DNA of 64,000 nucleotides. Source: Brachynemurus nebulosus (lineage: Eukaryota; Arthropoda; Insecta; Neuroptera; Myrmeleontidae). This document shows positions 11,678-21,280 of this stretch, one piece after another; position 1 is the first letter of the stretch; each line of letters begins with the position of its first letter. The position numbers and the translations under genes are program-made. The stretch lies in the NCBI GenBank assembly GCA_035578155.1, contig JAPWDM010000001.1:74470062-74534061 (forward strand). The letters are read 5' to 3'. The notes under the pieces are model-generated. The model did not search any database and had not been told where the DNA came from. It saw only the letters and a list, made by a program, of their open reading frames with translations.

Positions 11678-13401
11678 ATGGTTCGTCACTATAAGCGGAA
11701 AAGCGTCCCAATTAATGCTAATAAACTCGCTCAAGCGGTTCATGCTGTTCGAGCAGAAAAGTTATCGGTGCTCAGTGCTGCCAAAAAATTCGGAGTTTCT
11801 AACATGACTTTAAAAAGATATTGTCAACGTGCTAATTCCTCCGATGCTGCTGTACCTTCTACTTCAAGCACCAGTTCCACCGTTCAATCGATCGAGTTGA
11901 AGAAATCCGGACATCTAACCATGTTCTTTGAGGAACAGGAGGGTGCATTAATCGGATACTTGCTGAAATGTTCGGATCTTTACTTCGGACTTTCTCCCAA
12001 AAATGTGAGACGACTGGCTTTTGAATTCGCCCAGAAATTGAACATTTCTGCTCCTGGTTGGGAAGTCAAGGAAATGGCTGGAATAGAATGGTTAGGCAGC
12101 TTTATAAAGCGCAATCCTTCGCTTGCCATTAGGAAACCCGAAGCGACGAGTCTCCAACGCGCGATGACATTTAACCGAACCAACGTGGAAAAGTTTTTCA
12201 ATCATTTGAAGACACTATATGAGCGCTACCATTCCGAAGCAAGTCGAATTTGGAATGTTGACGAGACCGGGATTTAGACTGTCCAAACTCCTGATCGAGT
12301 TATTAGCCGCAAAGGGCAGAAGCAAGTTGGCCGTATCACGTCCAGTGAACGTGGAATCCTCGTTACAATGGCGCTGGCAGTAAGCTCCATCGGAAATGCC
12401 GCACCGCCATTCTTCATTTTTCCACGGGTGAACTTTAAACCTCATTTCTTGAACGGTGGTCCAGAAGGCTGCGTTGGGACCGCGAACAAATCTGGTATCG
12501 ATTTTTTAAAGCTTGAAATTTGATTTAAAAATTACTTCTTGTACTAATTGTGAAATGTATTTTTTCAGGTTGGATGAATGCGGAGCATTTTCTAAAATTT
12601 TTACAACATTTTCAAAAACATTCGGGAGCGTCGAAAGAGAATCCAGTTCTACTGATACTTGATAATCACGAGTCACACGTGTCTATCGACAATTTGACGT
12701 TTTGTTCTGAAAATGGCATTGTTGTACTCTCGCTTCCACCGCACTGCAGCCATCGACTCCAACCGCTCGATCGAACAGTCTTTGGCCCATTCAAGAAAGC
12801 TGTCAATTATTTTTCAGACGCGTGGATCAACGCTAATCCCGGCCGCTCCATGACAATTTACGACATTCCATCAATTGTTTCCTCAGCTATGGATGTTGCG
12901 ATGACTCGCAGCAACATCATTTCCGGCTTCAAATCAACAGGAATTTGGCCGATGAATGAATTCGTTTTCACCGATACCGACTTCATGCCCTCCGAAGTGA
13001 CCGATCAGCCAGCTTCGACGTCTAATGTTAATCCAAACGAAGGACGAACTTCAGCTACAGCTTCGAGAAATGAGCCGGGACAAACAGAAGTAGAAGCATC
13101 AGGCAACGAGGCGGAGGAGGCATCTAGTTCACTGAGGGGCTCGACAGTTTCAAATGATTCAAGCCATGAAGACATCAATTTGGAAAAGACTCTCGAGTCG
13201 ATTCAACCGTACCCAAAAGCCGCACCACGTGAACCCTCTCGACGTGGAAGAAAAAGAGGTTCGGCGGCTATTTTGACTGATCCGCAAACGATGAGAGAGT
13301 TGTCAAACGAGCAGAAAGCGGCCAAACAAAAGAAAAAACAAAAAGAAGCAGAAACACCTCCGAAAAAATTAGGCCGGCCACGAAAAAATAAGTCAAACTA
13401 A
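11678..13401 (+). pseudogene. pogo/Tigger transposase, one nonsense codon, one intron
   Basis: Cut-and-paste transposase of the DDE_1 superfamily. The N-terminus has a psq/CENP-B-type helix-turn-helix (KLSVLSAAKKFGVSNMTLKR, residues about 28-47) and a second HTH region (residues about 75-165). The catalytic residues are in NVDETG, LDNHESH and LQPLDR, and the tail is basic (GRKRG, KKLGRPRKN, AT-hook-like). The first exon is broken by one in-frame TAG (12275-12277) directly after VDETGI. An intron of about 75 bases, with GT near 12495 and TTTTTTCAG ending at 12568, separates the two halves. Otherwise the gene is full length, making this the best-preserved transposase here. A poly(A) signal AATAAA lies at 13440. 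Confidence 0.85.
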
Positions 13402-14268
13402 TCATTTTTTATTTTACTTCTTGTAAAACTTGTATTTTTCAATAAACGGGCGTTTTTCTTTACATCATCAATCGTTTTCATATTCTTTTACATATTTACT
13501 CCGTTATACAACTCAAAAAGTGATTTCGGTAGGCTAGGAATATGTCGAAACACTCAGTTTCACCCATTTACCATTTAGCCCCATGGTGGCTAAATGGTAA
13601 ATGGGTGAAAAAAATTTAAGTTCAGAAAAACGGAAAAAACATGCATTTTTCGTGGAAATATCACAAACTTTATCATGAAAAGCTGTTGAGGACTAATTTG
13701 TCTACAAGATAATTGTGTTCAAATATATATATTTGAGGATCTAGTGCCTCAAAAAAAATAGTTTCCAAAAATTTACCATTTAGCCCCGGTCTCCCCTACT
13801 GTACAATAAATACTTGGATTATTTCTTAATATGTATACGATAATTTAACTATGTTGTTTAATATAAAAATTATAACATCATTAAGATTTGCTAAATTTTT
13901 TTTATAAATTAGTAGTTTTGGGGTAAAAAATTTATAGAATATCATCTTAAAACTTACATCACACATACATAATATAATTATGATATACAAATGCATGTAT
14001 AGATGGGTGCAGGTATAAATGCATGTTATGCATGAGTGTTTTCTTATACAGGGTGTATAATGAAATATGCTTTTCAATTAGAATAAAAAAATTTCATAAG
14101 ATTTTTGTCAATACTTTTATAGATTAACGAAAGTAACTTCTTGCTGTAAAAAATAGGGGAATTCAGGGTAATAATTAAATAAAACGCACATAATTTGTTT
14201 TTAAAATTTTATTTATAGAATATGTATACAAAAAATTAAATTGCTTAAATCTATATATTACTTAAAAT

Positions 14269-14756
14269 CTATTTATTTTCCATATAAAAATTTTTTAAAA
14301 GAATACAATTTTCTAATGAACAAATTTTATCTGAATGAAGCATACAGCGTCTTGAATAATATTCATCTCGCAGAATGGAAATCTTCGGTACATCAAATAT
14401 TTCTTCCAAATTCAGAATCCACGGCTGGTTTTCGGTACCATCAAACAAACTTGAAATCCATTTCTTTTTTTCACCCCCCTTGACGTACATGACATCAAAC
14501 TTCTTTAATATAGGTTTCAATATGGTATGAAGTTTTTTGTACGGAATAAATCCATACGACCAAGGTATCCCATGCCAATTTCGGCAAAGCCAACGTGCAG
14601 CAACCCGTTCATATTTCTTCGGCAACTCGTTGAAATCAAACGGTGCGTCGAATATAAGATGTAATATTTCATCCGAATTTTCCGCAACGATACCAACTTC
14701 TTTAAAATAAAATTGGTCTTAGCTCCTTGTTAGCCTTGTATGTCAAGAAACGTCAT
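14269..14756 (-). pseudogene. TIR gene A, left copy (unknown function)
   Basis: Begins with ATG at 14754-14756 reading MTFLDIQG, then has an in-frame TAA and a shift before a long open stretch (ending TAG at 14269). The open part contains WLCRNWHGIPWSYGFIPYKK, then a YVKGGEKKKW block, then NLEEIFDVPKI and a His/Cys-containing end. I know this layout (an opening MTFLDIQG, a W-x4-HG-x2-W core, then YVKG) from many uncharacterised insect proteins linked to PolB-type elements, but no function is established to my knowledge. A nuclease-like fold is possible but unproven. The right-arm copy (19223-19705) is nearly identical, as expected of a TIR gene. Confidence 0.6.
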
Positions 14757-14919
14757 TTTTGATCGCCGCCGTAGAACTGAATTTACTCACACAATCCACA
14801 ACTTTATATAAAATAATTAAAATTGGTGAGGATAGTTAGTTAATTTGTGGGATGTATTCGAAAATGGCTACTAATAGCTATTGCTAGTTGACCATCAAAT
14901 TACAAACTGTTAATAATAA

Positions 14920-15222
14920 TTAGCACATTGGTGAGTACCATGTTCTGTTCACTTTAAGACCTAGTGATTTAAGGAATGCTAAATTTTCGGGTGAAATGTG
15001 TTGTCGCTTAAAAGTTTTACTTTTAATGATCTTAGGTTTCGAAAGTCCCTTGCTAGGTTGTTTAGCGGTGGACTGCTCTGAATTGTAAATTATCATGGTT
15101 CGAAATGCAATTGTTTTACCACGAAATTGTTTTTTCAGTGAAAGATATGTTAACTCTTTGACAACCACCGGTAAATTGACAATATTTTGTGTAAGTTTAA
15201 CTATTTTATACCCTTTAACCAT
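14920..15222 (-). CDS. TIR gene B, left copy (basic protein, unknown)
   Basis: An intact frame of 100 codons from MVKGYKIVK to YSPMC. It is strongly basic, with Lys-rich segments and a C-terminal block KSKTFKRQHISPENLAFLKS. Short proteins ending in a similar 'FLKSLGLKV' block occur in other insect virus-like elements, and I infer kinship. It could be a DNA-binding or virion core protein; no motif proves it. It is divergent from gene C, with the left 21-bp array between them. The same coding segment recurs at 17659-17958 (cut short) and 18800-19059 (fused to the array). Confidence 0.55.
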   Translation of the reverse strand: MVKGYKIVKLTQNIVNLPVVVKELTYLSLKKQFRGKTIAFRTMIIYNSEQSTAKQPSKGLSKPKIIKSKTFKRQHISPENLAFLKSLGLKVNRTWYSPMC

Positions 15223-15249
15223 GATAATGTGTATGAGCCCTTTAATGAG

Positions 15250-15462
15250 CCCTCAAAATGAGTTACTCCGGGAGCAAAATGAGACACTCCGGGAGCAATA
15301 TGAGTAACTGCGGGAGCAAAATGAGTCACTTCGGGAGCAAAATGAGTCACTCCGAGAGCAAAATGAGTCACTCCGAGAGCAAAATGAGTCACTTCGGGAG
15401 CAAAATGAGTCACTCCGAGAGCAAAATGAGTCATTTCGGGAGCAAAATGAGTCACTAGTTGG
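15250..15462. repeat. 21-bp tandem array, left (AP-1-like sites)
   Basis: About ten units of 21 bases between divergent genes B and C. On the minus strand the unit reads TGACTCATTTTGCTCCCGGA plus one base. Seven copies keep an exact TGACTCA (TGAGTCA on plus), the AP-1/GCN4-type bZIP site. Because 21 is divisible by three and the unit has no stops, nearly all frames stay open, which explains the long repetitive open frames on both strands. Confidence 0.9.
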
Positions 15463-15506
15463 AGTCGAATGAGTCGCTCGGTGAAGCAAATGAGCTAGGT
15501 ATATAT

Positions 15507-16133
15507 ATGAAATTGTCTGAACCGGAATCAATGGACTGGGATAAAATGGATGTTTCAATTAGTGAATTTTTCGAACGTGAACCAATGCTACTGAACGAAC
15601 TGACTTTGGAAACATTTCTTCAAATCTACAAGTGAATCAATTTGAATGTGCTGAAAAGTTATGGTGCGAAAATCATACAACGCGCCTGGATTTGGTTACC
15701 ATCCGATTATCGAGCCATGTTTCAAGAATGTGAACCATGTTTTGAACATTATAATCGACCATGGCAACAAGATCATATTGATGGACCACCTGGTTTGAAA
15801 ATTCGCTGTGAAATGTGCAAGAATGGCGTGAAAATGGAGGAAAACTTTCAACCGCCTGTTGGTGAACCATTGACATTTGCAACACGGATTTCACACGTTG
15901 AAGACATATTTCTGACTCATCCTTATTTGTATACAAAAGTCAGAAATTTCGATATGTTATTATACTTAACAAAACAACTATTGAAATATGATATTTGGGT
16001 GCAACATCTGTATGCATATATGATACCCGAATATGCACAACGAATTTGTCAAGTATGGGATCAGTTACCTGAAAACATGAAACAGTTACGTTCGGGTGTT
16101 ATTGAATATATAAACAAATCATACCATTTTTAA
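15507..16133 (+). pseudogene. central gene C (Cys/His-rich, unknown), one in-frame TGA
   Basis: Starts MKLSEPESMDWDKMD at 15507 and keeps one frame to TAA at 16131-16133, broken only by TGA at 15633-15635. If translated past the TGA it would be about 208 residues; the open part after it is 163 codons. It contains two CxxC pairs with a His between (CEPCFEHYN ... CEMC), which look zinc-binding, then an acidic-hydrophobic helical C-terminus with VWDQLPENMKQL. I do not recognise the family. Its 5' end is duplicated in reverse at about 17959-17995, which shows that the right arm once began inside this gene. Confidence 0.55.
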
Positions 16134-16449
16134 CATTTCTTTATTGTAAAAAATATTTCATATACATTTATTGTAAAAAAATATTTCATATACAAAACAT
16201 TTATTATAAAAAATATTACATATACATTTATTGTGAAAATATTTTGTATTCATACTTATATTTTAAAAATAAAGAACAATAATTATTTACATATATGTGT
16301 TATTTATTTGAAAAAAAAAAAAAAAAAAAAAAACTTTTTATCTTACAAAAAATATAAAAATAAAATATACAATTCAATGAGGGATAACTGCTGCTTCTTA
16401 TACGGTTATGTTTTTCAAAATTCAGTAAATTCTTAGTGTGGATAATCAA
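16134..16449. other. convergent intergenic spacer between C and D
   Basis: Very AT-rich, with repeated 'ATTTATTGTAAAAAATATTTCATA' type units (about 30 bases, four copies within 16140-16235), an AATAAA at about 16268 and a run of about 24 A near 16309-16333. This suits 3' ends of the convergent genes C and D. No gene. Confidence 0.6.
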
Positions 16450-17461
16450 TTAATCATCATCATCATCATAATCGCTAGCATCTTTTTTATCAGCTTCATC
16501 CAGATAATCACCTAGTGGCTCAATAACATCAGCCTTTTGAAGTTCTCGAAGTATAGAGAATATTTATCGACCAACAGTAGTTTTTTTTAAAGCATTTAAC
16601 TCTTTGATTAAATCTTCTCGATCGTAAACGTTAAACAACAACATATTTTTATTTTCCTCTAAACTTCGAATAATATTGAGTATTTTTTCACCAGTCTCTG
16701 AAGTCTCGTATAAACGTTGTAAGTCATCTATTAAAGTATTAGGATTATGCCAGTATTTTATTTTTTTCGATTGTATGTTAACATTTCTAGACTCTCTCAA
16801 GTTGTCTTGCTTAAAATGCTTAGCTAAGGTCTCGTTTTCAACATTTTCATTTGAAGCTATATGACGTTTTAGGCTTATTGGTTTATCCGAATTGACAATT
16901 TTCGCTTCATTTTCCGAGTCAACGTTTCGAACCTCTTTTAACATTATAACATCTAAAGCAGTTCCTAAAAGTTTAGTTAGTTTGGAAGAGGAGGTTGTTT
17001 CATTGCAATTGTTATTAACTGGTGTTAAGTGATTTACTTGCTTACTTTCATTAGACCAACTATCTTTCTCGTTTTCAGATTGACGACTTGTTTTCTCCTT
17101 TTTTCAAAGAGTTAAATTTGGTTTGAATGGCTTCAGTTGCAGCGGCTATCCTTTTTTGGTCAAACGGATTCAAGATTGCGTCAGAGTAATCAATATCATG
17201 CTGTAGTTGAGATGTATTTTCATCAATATTTTTTGCTTCAACACTATAAGCATCATCATTATAATCAAATCTAGATATAGAGATATCATCAGGTGTTTTA
17301 TTATTAGCATCATATGGTATGAATTTGCTTGATGAGTTATCATTCTTTCCAATCGTACCATCATTAATATTGCTTAACGAATTATGTTGAGCATTTAAGT
17401 GTCTAGAAAGATTAGACTTTCGCGTAAATGCTTTACCACAAAAATCACAATTATGCATCAT
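16450..17461 (-). pseudogene. central gene D, C2H2 zinc-finger protein, broken
   Basis: Starts MMHNCDFCGKAFTRKSNLSR at 17461. One classical C2H2 finger (C-x2-C-x12-H-x4-H) is followed by a long Asp/Asn/Ser-rich linker. The first frame ends at 17075; a shift leads to a second open frame (16944-16564) with YWHNPNTLIDDLQRLYE, then an in-frame TAA. The C-terminal block EPLGDYL and an Asp tail are still readable to TAA at 16450-16452. A zinc finger plus a 'NPNxLxDxLxxL' C-terminal domain is a layout I associate with uncharacterised proteins of insect PolB elements (inference). The start codon lies directly against the middle 21-bp array. Confidence 0.65.
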
Positions 17462-17464
17462 TCA

Positions 17465-17650
17465 GCGGGGAGTGACTCATTTTGCTCCCGGAGTGACTCA
17501 TTTTGCTCCCGGAGTTACTCATTTCGCCCCCGGAGTGACAAATTTTGCTCCCGGAGTGACTCATTTTGCTCCCGGAGTGACTCATTTTGCTCCCGGAGTG
17601 ACTCATTTTGCTCCCGGAGTAACTCATTTTGCTCCCGGAGTGACTCATAC
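17465..17650. repeat. 21-bp tandem array, middle
   Basis: About nine units of the 21-base repeat, six with exact TGACTCA. It lies between the start of D (minus) and the truncated B copy (plus), again between divergent genes. It is followed by three copies of a 27-base unit (CTCATACACCTTATCATGGT and so on) leading into B. Confidence 0.9.
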
Positions 17651-17658
17651 ACCTTATC

Positions 17659-17958
17659 ATGGTTAAAGAGCTCATACACCTTATCATGGTTAAAGGGCTC
17701 ATACACATTATCATGGTTAAAAGGTATAAAATAGTTAAACTTACACAAAATATTGTCAATTTACCGGTGGTTGTCAAAGAGTTAACATCTCTTTCACTGA
17801 AAAAACAATTTCGTGGTAAAACAATTGCATTTCGAACCATGATAATTTACAATTCAAAGCAGTCCACCGCTAAACAACCTAGCAAGGGACTTTCGAAACC
17901 TAAGATCATTAAACGTAAAACTTTTAAGCGACAACACATTTCACCCGAAAATTTAGTC
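17659..17958 (+). pseudogene. gene B, third copy, cut at its 3' end
   Basis: Same coding segment as 14920-15222 in the opposite direction, preceded by three 27-base repeats coding IHLIMVKGL-like peptides. It stops matching exactly within the C-terminal block after SPENL (about 17957). The sequence then switches abruptly to the reverse of the start of gene C. The junction marks an old rearrangement, not a natural gene end. Confidence 0.7.
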
Positions 17959-18012
17959 CATTGATTCCGGTTCAGACAATTTCATATATATACTTAGCTC
18001 ATTTGCTTCACC

Positions 18013-18812
18013 GAGCGACTCATTCGACTCCAACGAGTGACTCATTTTGCTCCCGAAATGACTCATTTTGCTCTCGGAGTGACTCATTTTGCTCCCGAAG
18101 TGGCTCATTTTGCTCTCGGAGTGACTCATTTTGCTCCCGGAGTGACTCAATTTGCTCCCGGAGTTACTCATATTGCTCCCGGAGTGTCTCATTTTGTTCC
18201 CGGAGTGACTCATTTTGCTCTCGGAGTGACTCATTTTGCTCCCGGAGTGACTCATTTTGCTCTCGAAGTGACTCATTTTGCTCCCGGAGTGACTCATTTT
18301 GCTCCCAGACTGACTCATTTTGCTCCTGGAGTGACTCAGTTTTCTCCCGGAGTGGCTCATTATGCCCCCGGAGTGACTCATTCTGCTCCCGGAGTTACTC
18401 TTTTTGCTCCCGGAGTTACTCTTTTTGCTCCCGTAGTGACTCATTTTGCTCCCGGAGTTACTCATCTTGCTCCCGGAGTGACTCATTTTGCCCCCGGTGT
18501 GGCTCATTTTGCTCCCGGAGTGACTCATTTTGCTCCCGGAGTTACTCATATTGCTCCCGGAGTGTCTCATTTTGCTCCCGGAGTGACTCATTTTGCTCCC
18601 GGAGTGACTCATTTGGCTCCCGGGGTGACTCATTTTGCTCCCGGAGTGACTCATTTTGCTCCCGGAGTGACTCATTTTGCCCCCGGAGTGACTCATTCTG
18701 CTCCCGGAGTTACTCTTTTTGCTCCCGGAGTGATTCATTTTGCTCCCGTAGTTTCTCGTCTTGCTCCCGGATTGACTCATTTTGCTCCCGGAGTGACTCA
18801 TTTGCTCCCGGT
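18013..18812. repeat. 21-bp tandem array, right (largest)
   Basis: About 38 units of the 21-base repeat over 800 bases; by hand count 24 keep an exact TGACTCA. Variants TTACTCA, TGGCTCA and TGTCTCA recur in the same order at intervals (for example near 18165 and 18545), so blocks of several units were duplicated together (higher-order repeat). Confidence 0.9.
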
Positions 18813-19059
18813 GGTTGTCAAAGAGTTAACATCTCTTTCACTGAAAAAACAATTTCGTGGTAAAACAATTGCATTTCGAACCATGATAATTTACAATTCA
18901 GAGCAGTCCACCGCTAAACAACCTAGCAAGGGACTTTCGAAACCTAAGATCATTAAAAGTAAAACTTTTAAGCGACAACACATTTCACCCGAAAATTTAG
19001 CATTCCTTAAATCACTAGGTCTTAAAGTGAAAAGAACATGGTACTCACCAATGTGCTAA
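18037..19059 (+). CDS. gene B, right-arm copy, in frame with the array
   Basis: A single open frame covers the 21-base array (7-residue repeat GVTHFAP) and continues without a stop into the B coding segment (VVVKELTSLSLKKQF onward) to YSPMC at 19059. In the left arm the array is out of frame with B, and B begins at its own Met, which here is lost with the 5' end of B. The array-B fusion is therefore more likely an accident of deletion inside the array than a real 340-residue protein. Functional B here would need the array to be translated. Confidence 0.4.
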   Translation: MTHFAPEMTHFALGVTHFAPEVAHFALGVTHFAPGVTQFAPGVTHIAPGVSHFVPGVTHFALGVTHFAPGVTHFALEVTHFAPGVTHFAPRLTHFAPGVTQFSPGVAHYAPGVTHSAPGVTLFAPGVTLFAPVVTHFAPGVTHLAPGVTHFAPGVAHFAPGVTHFAPGVTHIAPGVSHFAPGVTHFAPGVTHLAPGVTHFAPGVTHFAPGVTHFAPGVTHSAPGVTLFAPGVIHFAPVVSRLAPGLTHFAPGVTHLLPVVVKELTSLSLKKQFRGKTIAFRTMIIYNSEQSTAKQPSKGLSKPKIIKSKTFKRQHISPENLAFLKSLGLKVKRTWYSPMC

Positions 19060-19222
19060 TTATTATTAACAGTTTGTAATTTGATGGTCAACTAGCAATA
19101 GCTATTAGTAGCCATTTTCGAATACATCCCACAAATTAACTAACTATCCTCACCAATTTTAATTATTTTATATAAAGTTGTGGATTGTGTGAGTAAATTC
19201 AGTTCTACGGCGGCGATCAAAA

Positions 19223-19705
19223 ATGACGTTTTTTGACATACAAGGCTATCAAGGAGCTAAGACCAATTTTATTTTAAAGAAGTTGGTATCGTTGCGGAAA
19301 ATTCGGATGAAATATTACATCTTATATTCGACGCACCGTTTGATTTCAACGAGTTGCCGAAGAAATATGAACGGGTTGCTGCACGTTGGCTTTGCCGAAA
19401 TTGGCATACCTTGGTCGTATGGATTTATTCCGTACAAAAAACTTCATACCATATTGAAACCTATATTAAAGAAGTTTGATGTCATATACGTCAAGGGGGG
19501 TGAAAAAAAGAAATGGATTTCAAGTTTGTTTGATGGTACCGAAAACCAGCCGTGGATTCTGAATTTGGAAGAAATATTTGATGTACCGAAGATTTCCATT
19601 CTGCGAGATGAATATTATTCAAGACGCTGTATGCTTTATTCAGATAAAATTTGTTCATTAGAAAATTGTATTCTTTTAAAAAATTTTTATATGGAAAATA
19701 AATAG
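19223..19705 (+). pseudogene. TIR gene A, right copy
   Basis: ATG at 19223 reads MTFFDIQGYQGAKTNF without the TAA of the left copy, but a shift near 19275 puts the next 30 or so codons in a wrong frame. The conserved core (GIPWSYGFIPYKK, YVKGGEKKKW, NLEEIFDVPKI) then follows in the open frame to TAG at 19705. Both copies of A are thus damaged, in different ways and at different places, so the mutations arose after the arms were duplicated. Confidence 0.6.
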
Positions 19706-20180
19706 ATTTTAAGTAATATATAGATTTAAGCAATTTAATTTTTTGTATACATATTCTATAAATAAAATTTAAAAAAAAAAATTATATGCGTTTTATTTAA
19801 TTATTACCCTGAATTCCCCTATTTTTTACAGCAAGAAGTTACTTTTGTTAATCTATAAAAGTATTGACAAAAATCTTATGAAATTTTTTTATTCTAATTG
19901 AAAAGCATATTTCATTATACACCCTGTATAAGAATACACTCATGCATACATGCATTTATACCTGCACCCATCTATACATGCATTTGTATATCATAATTAT
20001 ATTATGTATGTGTGATGTAAGTTTTAAGATGATATTCTATAAAATTTTTACCCCAAAACTGCTAATTTATAAAAAAAATTTAGCAAATCTTAATGATGTT
20101 ATAATTTTTATATTAAACAACATAGTTAAATTATCGTATACATATTAAGAAATAGTCTAAGTATTTATTGTACAGTAATA

Positions 20181-21280
20181 TTGGAAAACGGAGAATTTTG
20201 ATATGCTATCTGGTGGCCCGAAAATAAACTACTGCGGAAAGGCTATTTGTACATTTCATATAAATCAAGTGAACTTTAATCATTTGTAATTTTTTTTATG
20301 ACTTGTCATTAAAAATATTTTACTCTAATTTAATCAAATGTAATACATGAAAATTGCTCAAATTATGGAATTTTCATCAGGAAAAAGTATAAGTATACTG
20401 TTGTGTGTTTGAATGCAACATTAGAAGGTCCCAAGAATGATATACAAATGTTGCTACAATCGTAATATAACAAAGAAGAATTGGTTGGTCGCTGATTAGC
20501 ACGGATAAACATTCAGAAAATAGGTAAAATAGTTATGCCTTCAATGAGAGTTTGTCCAGTTCATTTTAAACCACAAGATTTTATTACATAAGTATAATTA
20601 CAAAACTTATTTTTTACTACCTAATCATATTTTAATCTATCTACTATAGGTAGTAATATACATCAAGAAAATATCTGTCCCATCTTTCAAGCTTCAATAT
20701 TATACAATCAATACAAAGTTTGATTCATTAAGAGAAACTCGAGCCCTATTAAAAGAGAAAACATTTAAGGAAGATTTCTTCATAAAAATGTTCAAATAAG
20801 AAATAATCGACTATTTCTCACGATAATCTAGAAGCAATTAACAATCTAGAAGGAAAAACAAAAAAAAGAAAGGGGAGATGAAGAAGGCAATGTATGTAAT
20901 TGATGTCATGAAAGAAAAAATTAATGAAATCGAATTTACAATTGAATCGAATGTTACCAGTGTCATAAAGGAATTGACTAACTTCAAAGTACATGTTTCT
21001 AGCGATTTATTGTTCCCAAAATTTTCTACGTTTATTATATCTGATAGCGAATTAAGTATTGCAACTAGCATTTCAAACATTAACTACAACTGAAAAATTA
21101 ACGAAAAAAAAATTAGCAAATTTTTGGAATGCTGTTCCTATTTTTTTTATAATTTTTTGTTGCCAAGCAAAAATGGACAATTCAAAATTGCCACTATTTA
21201 TTTGGCTGCCATCTGGTGACAAATCGAAAAACTACTGCGGATAGGCTAAATATTAAACCACGCCTCCATTCGATTTTCCA
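20181..21280 (+). mobile_element. THAP-type (ISL2EU/P-like) transposon remnant
   Basis: Short TIRs TTGGAAAACGG (20181) and CGATTTTCCA (to 21280) with a 2-base AT duplication, deduced by comparing with the uninterrupted left arm. A subterminal block with ATCTGGTGGC and AAACTACTGCGGA occurs at both ends in the same direction. Inside, at 20440-20590, are scraps of a THAP zinc-finger (CCYNRNITK, RVCPVHFKPQDFI) with frameshifts. No DDE domain is left. Confidence 0.6.

Larger units (their letters stand above)
9965..13796 (+). mobile_element. pogo/Tigger-family DNA transposon with TA target duplication
   Basis: TIRs GGGGAGACTGGGGCTAAATG (9965) and, in reverse, at 13777-13796 are flanked by TA on both sides (9963-9964, 13797-13798). 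Subterminal copies of the TTTACCATTTAGCCCC motif occur near 10325, 10355 and 13565-13608, the last as a hairpin. It contains the transposase gene 11678-13401 and a nested MITE (10787-11119). It sits in the left TIR of the large element. Confidence 0.9.
13797..15480 (-). repeat. left TIR, inner segment
   Basis: Reverse-complement match to about 17980-20178. It begins TACTGTACAATAAATACTTG and carries gene A (14269-14756), the 3' part of gene B (14920-15222) and the left 21-bp array. A Tc1/mariner-like tip TATACAGGGTGT occurs near 14048 and again, reversed, near 19920. Confidence 0.85.
17980..20180 (+). repeat. right TIR, inner segment
   Basis: Reverse complement of 13797-about 15500. It is longer than the left because the array has expanded (about 38 versus 10 units). 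It carries the right copies of B and A and ends at the junction with the THAP-type insertion. Confidence 0.85.

Noticed and set aside
15250..18812. CRISPR-like array
   Set aside because: Units are contiguous with no unique spacers, and the DNA is eukaryotic.
17961..18863. Long Ser/Cys/Arg-repeat frame (SDSFCSR units) and its opposite-strand MSHSGSK frame
   Set aside because: Both come from the stop-free 21-base array. No codon bias separates the frames and they overlap each other; treated as by-products, not genes.
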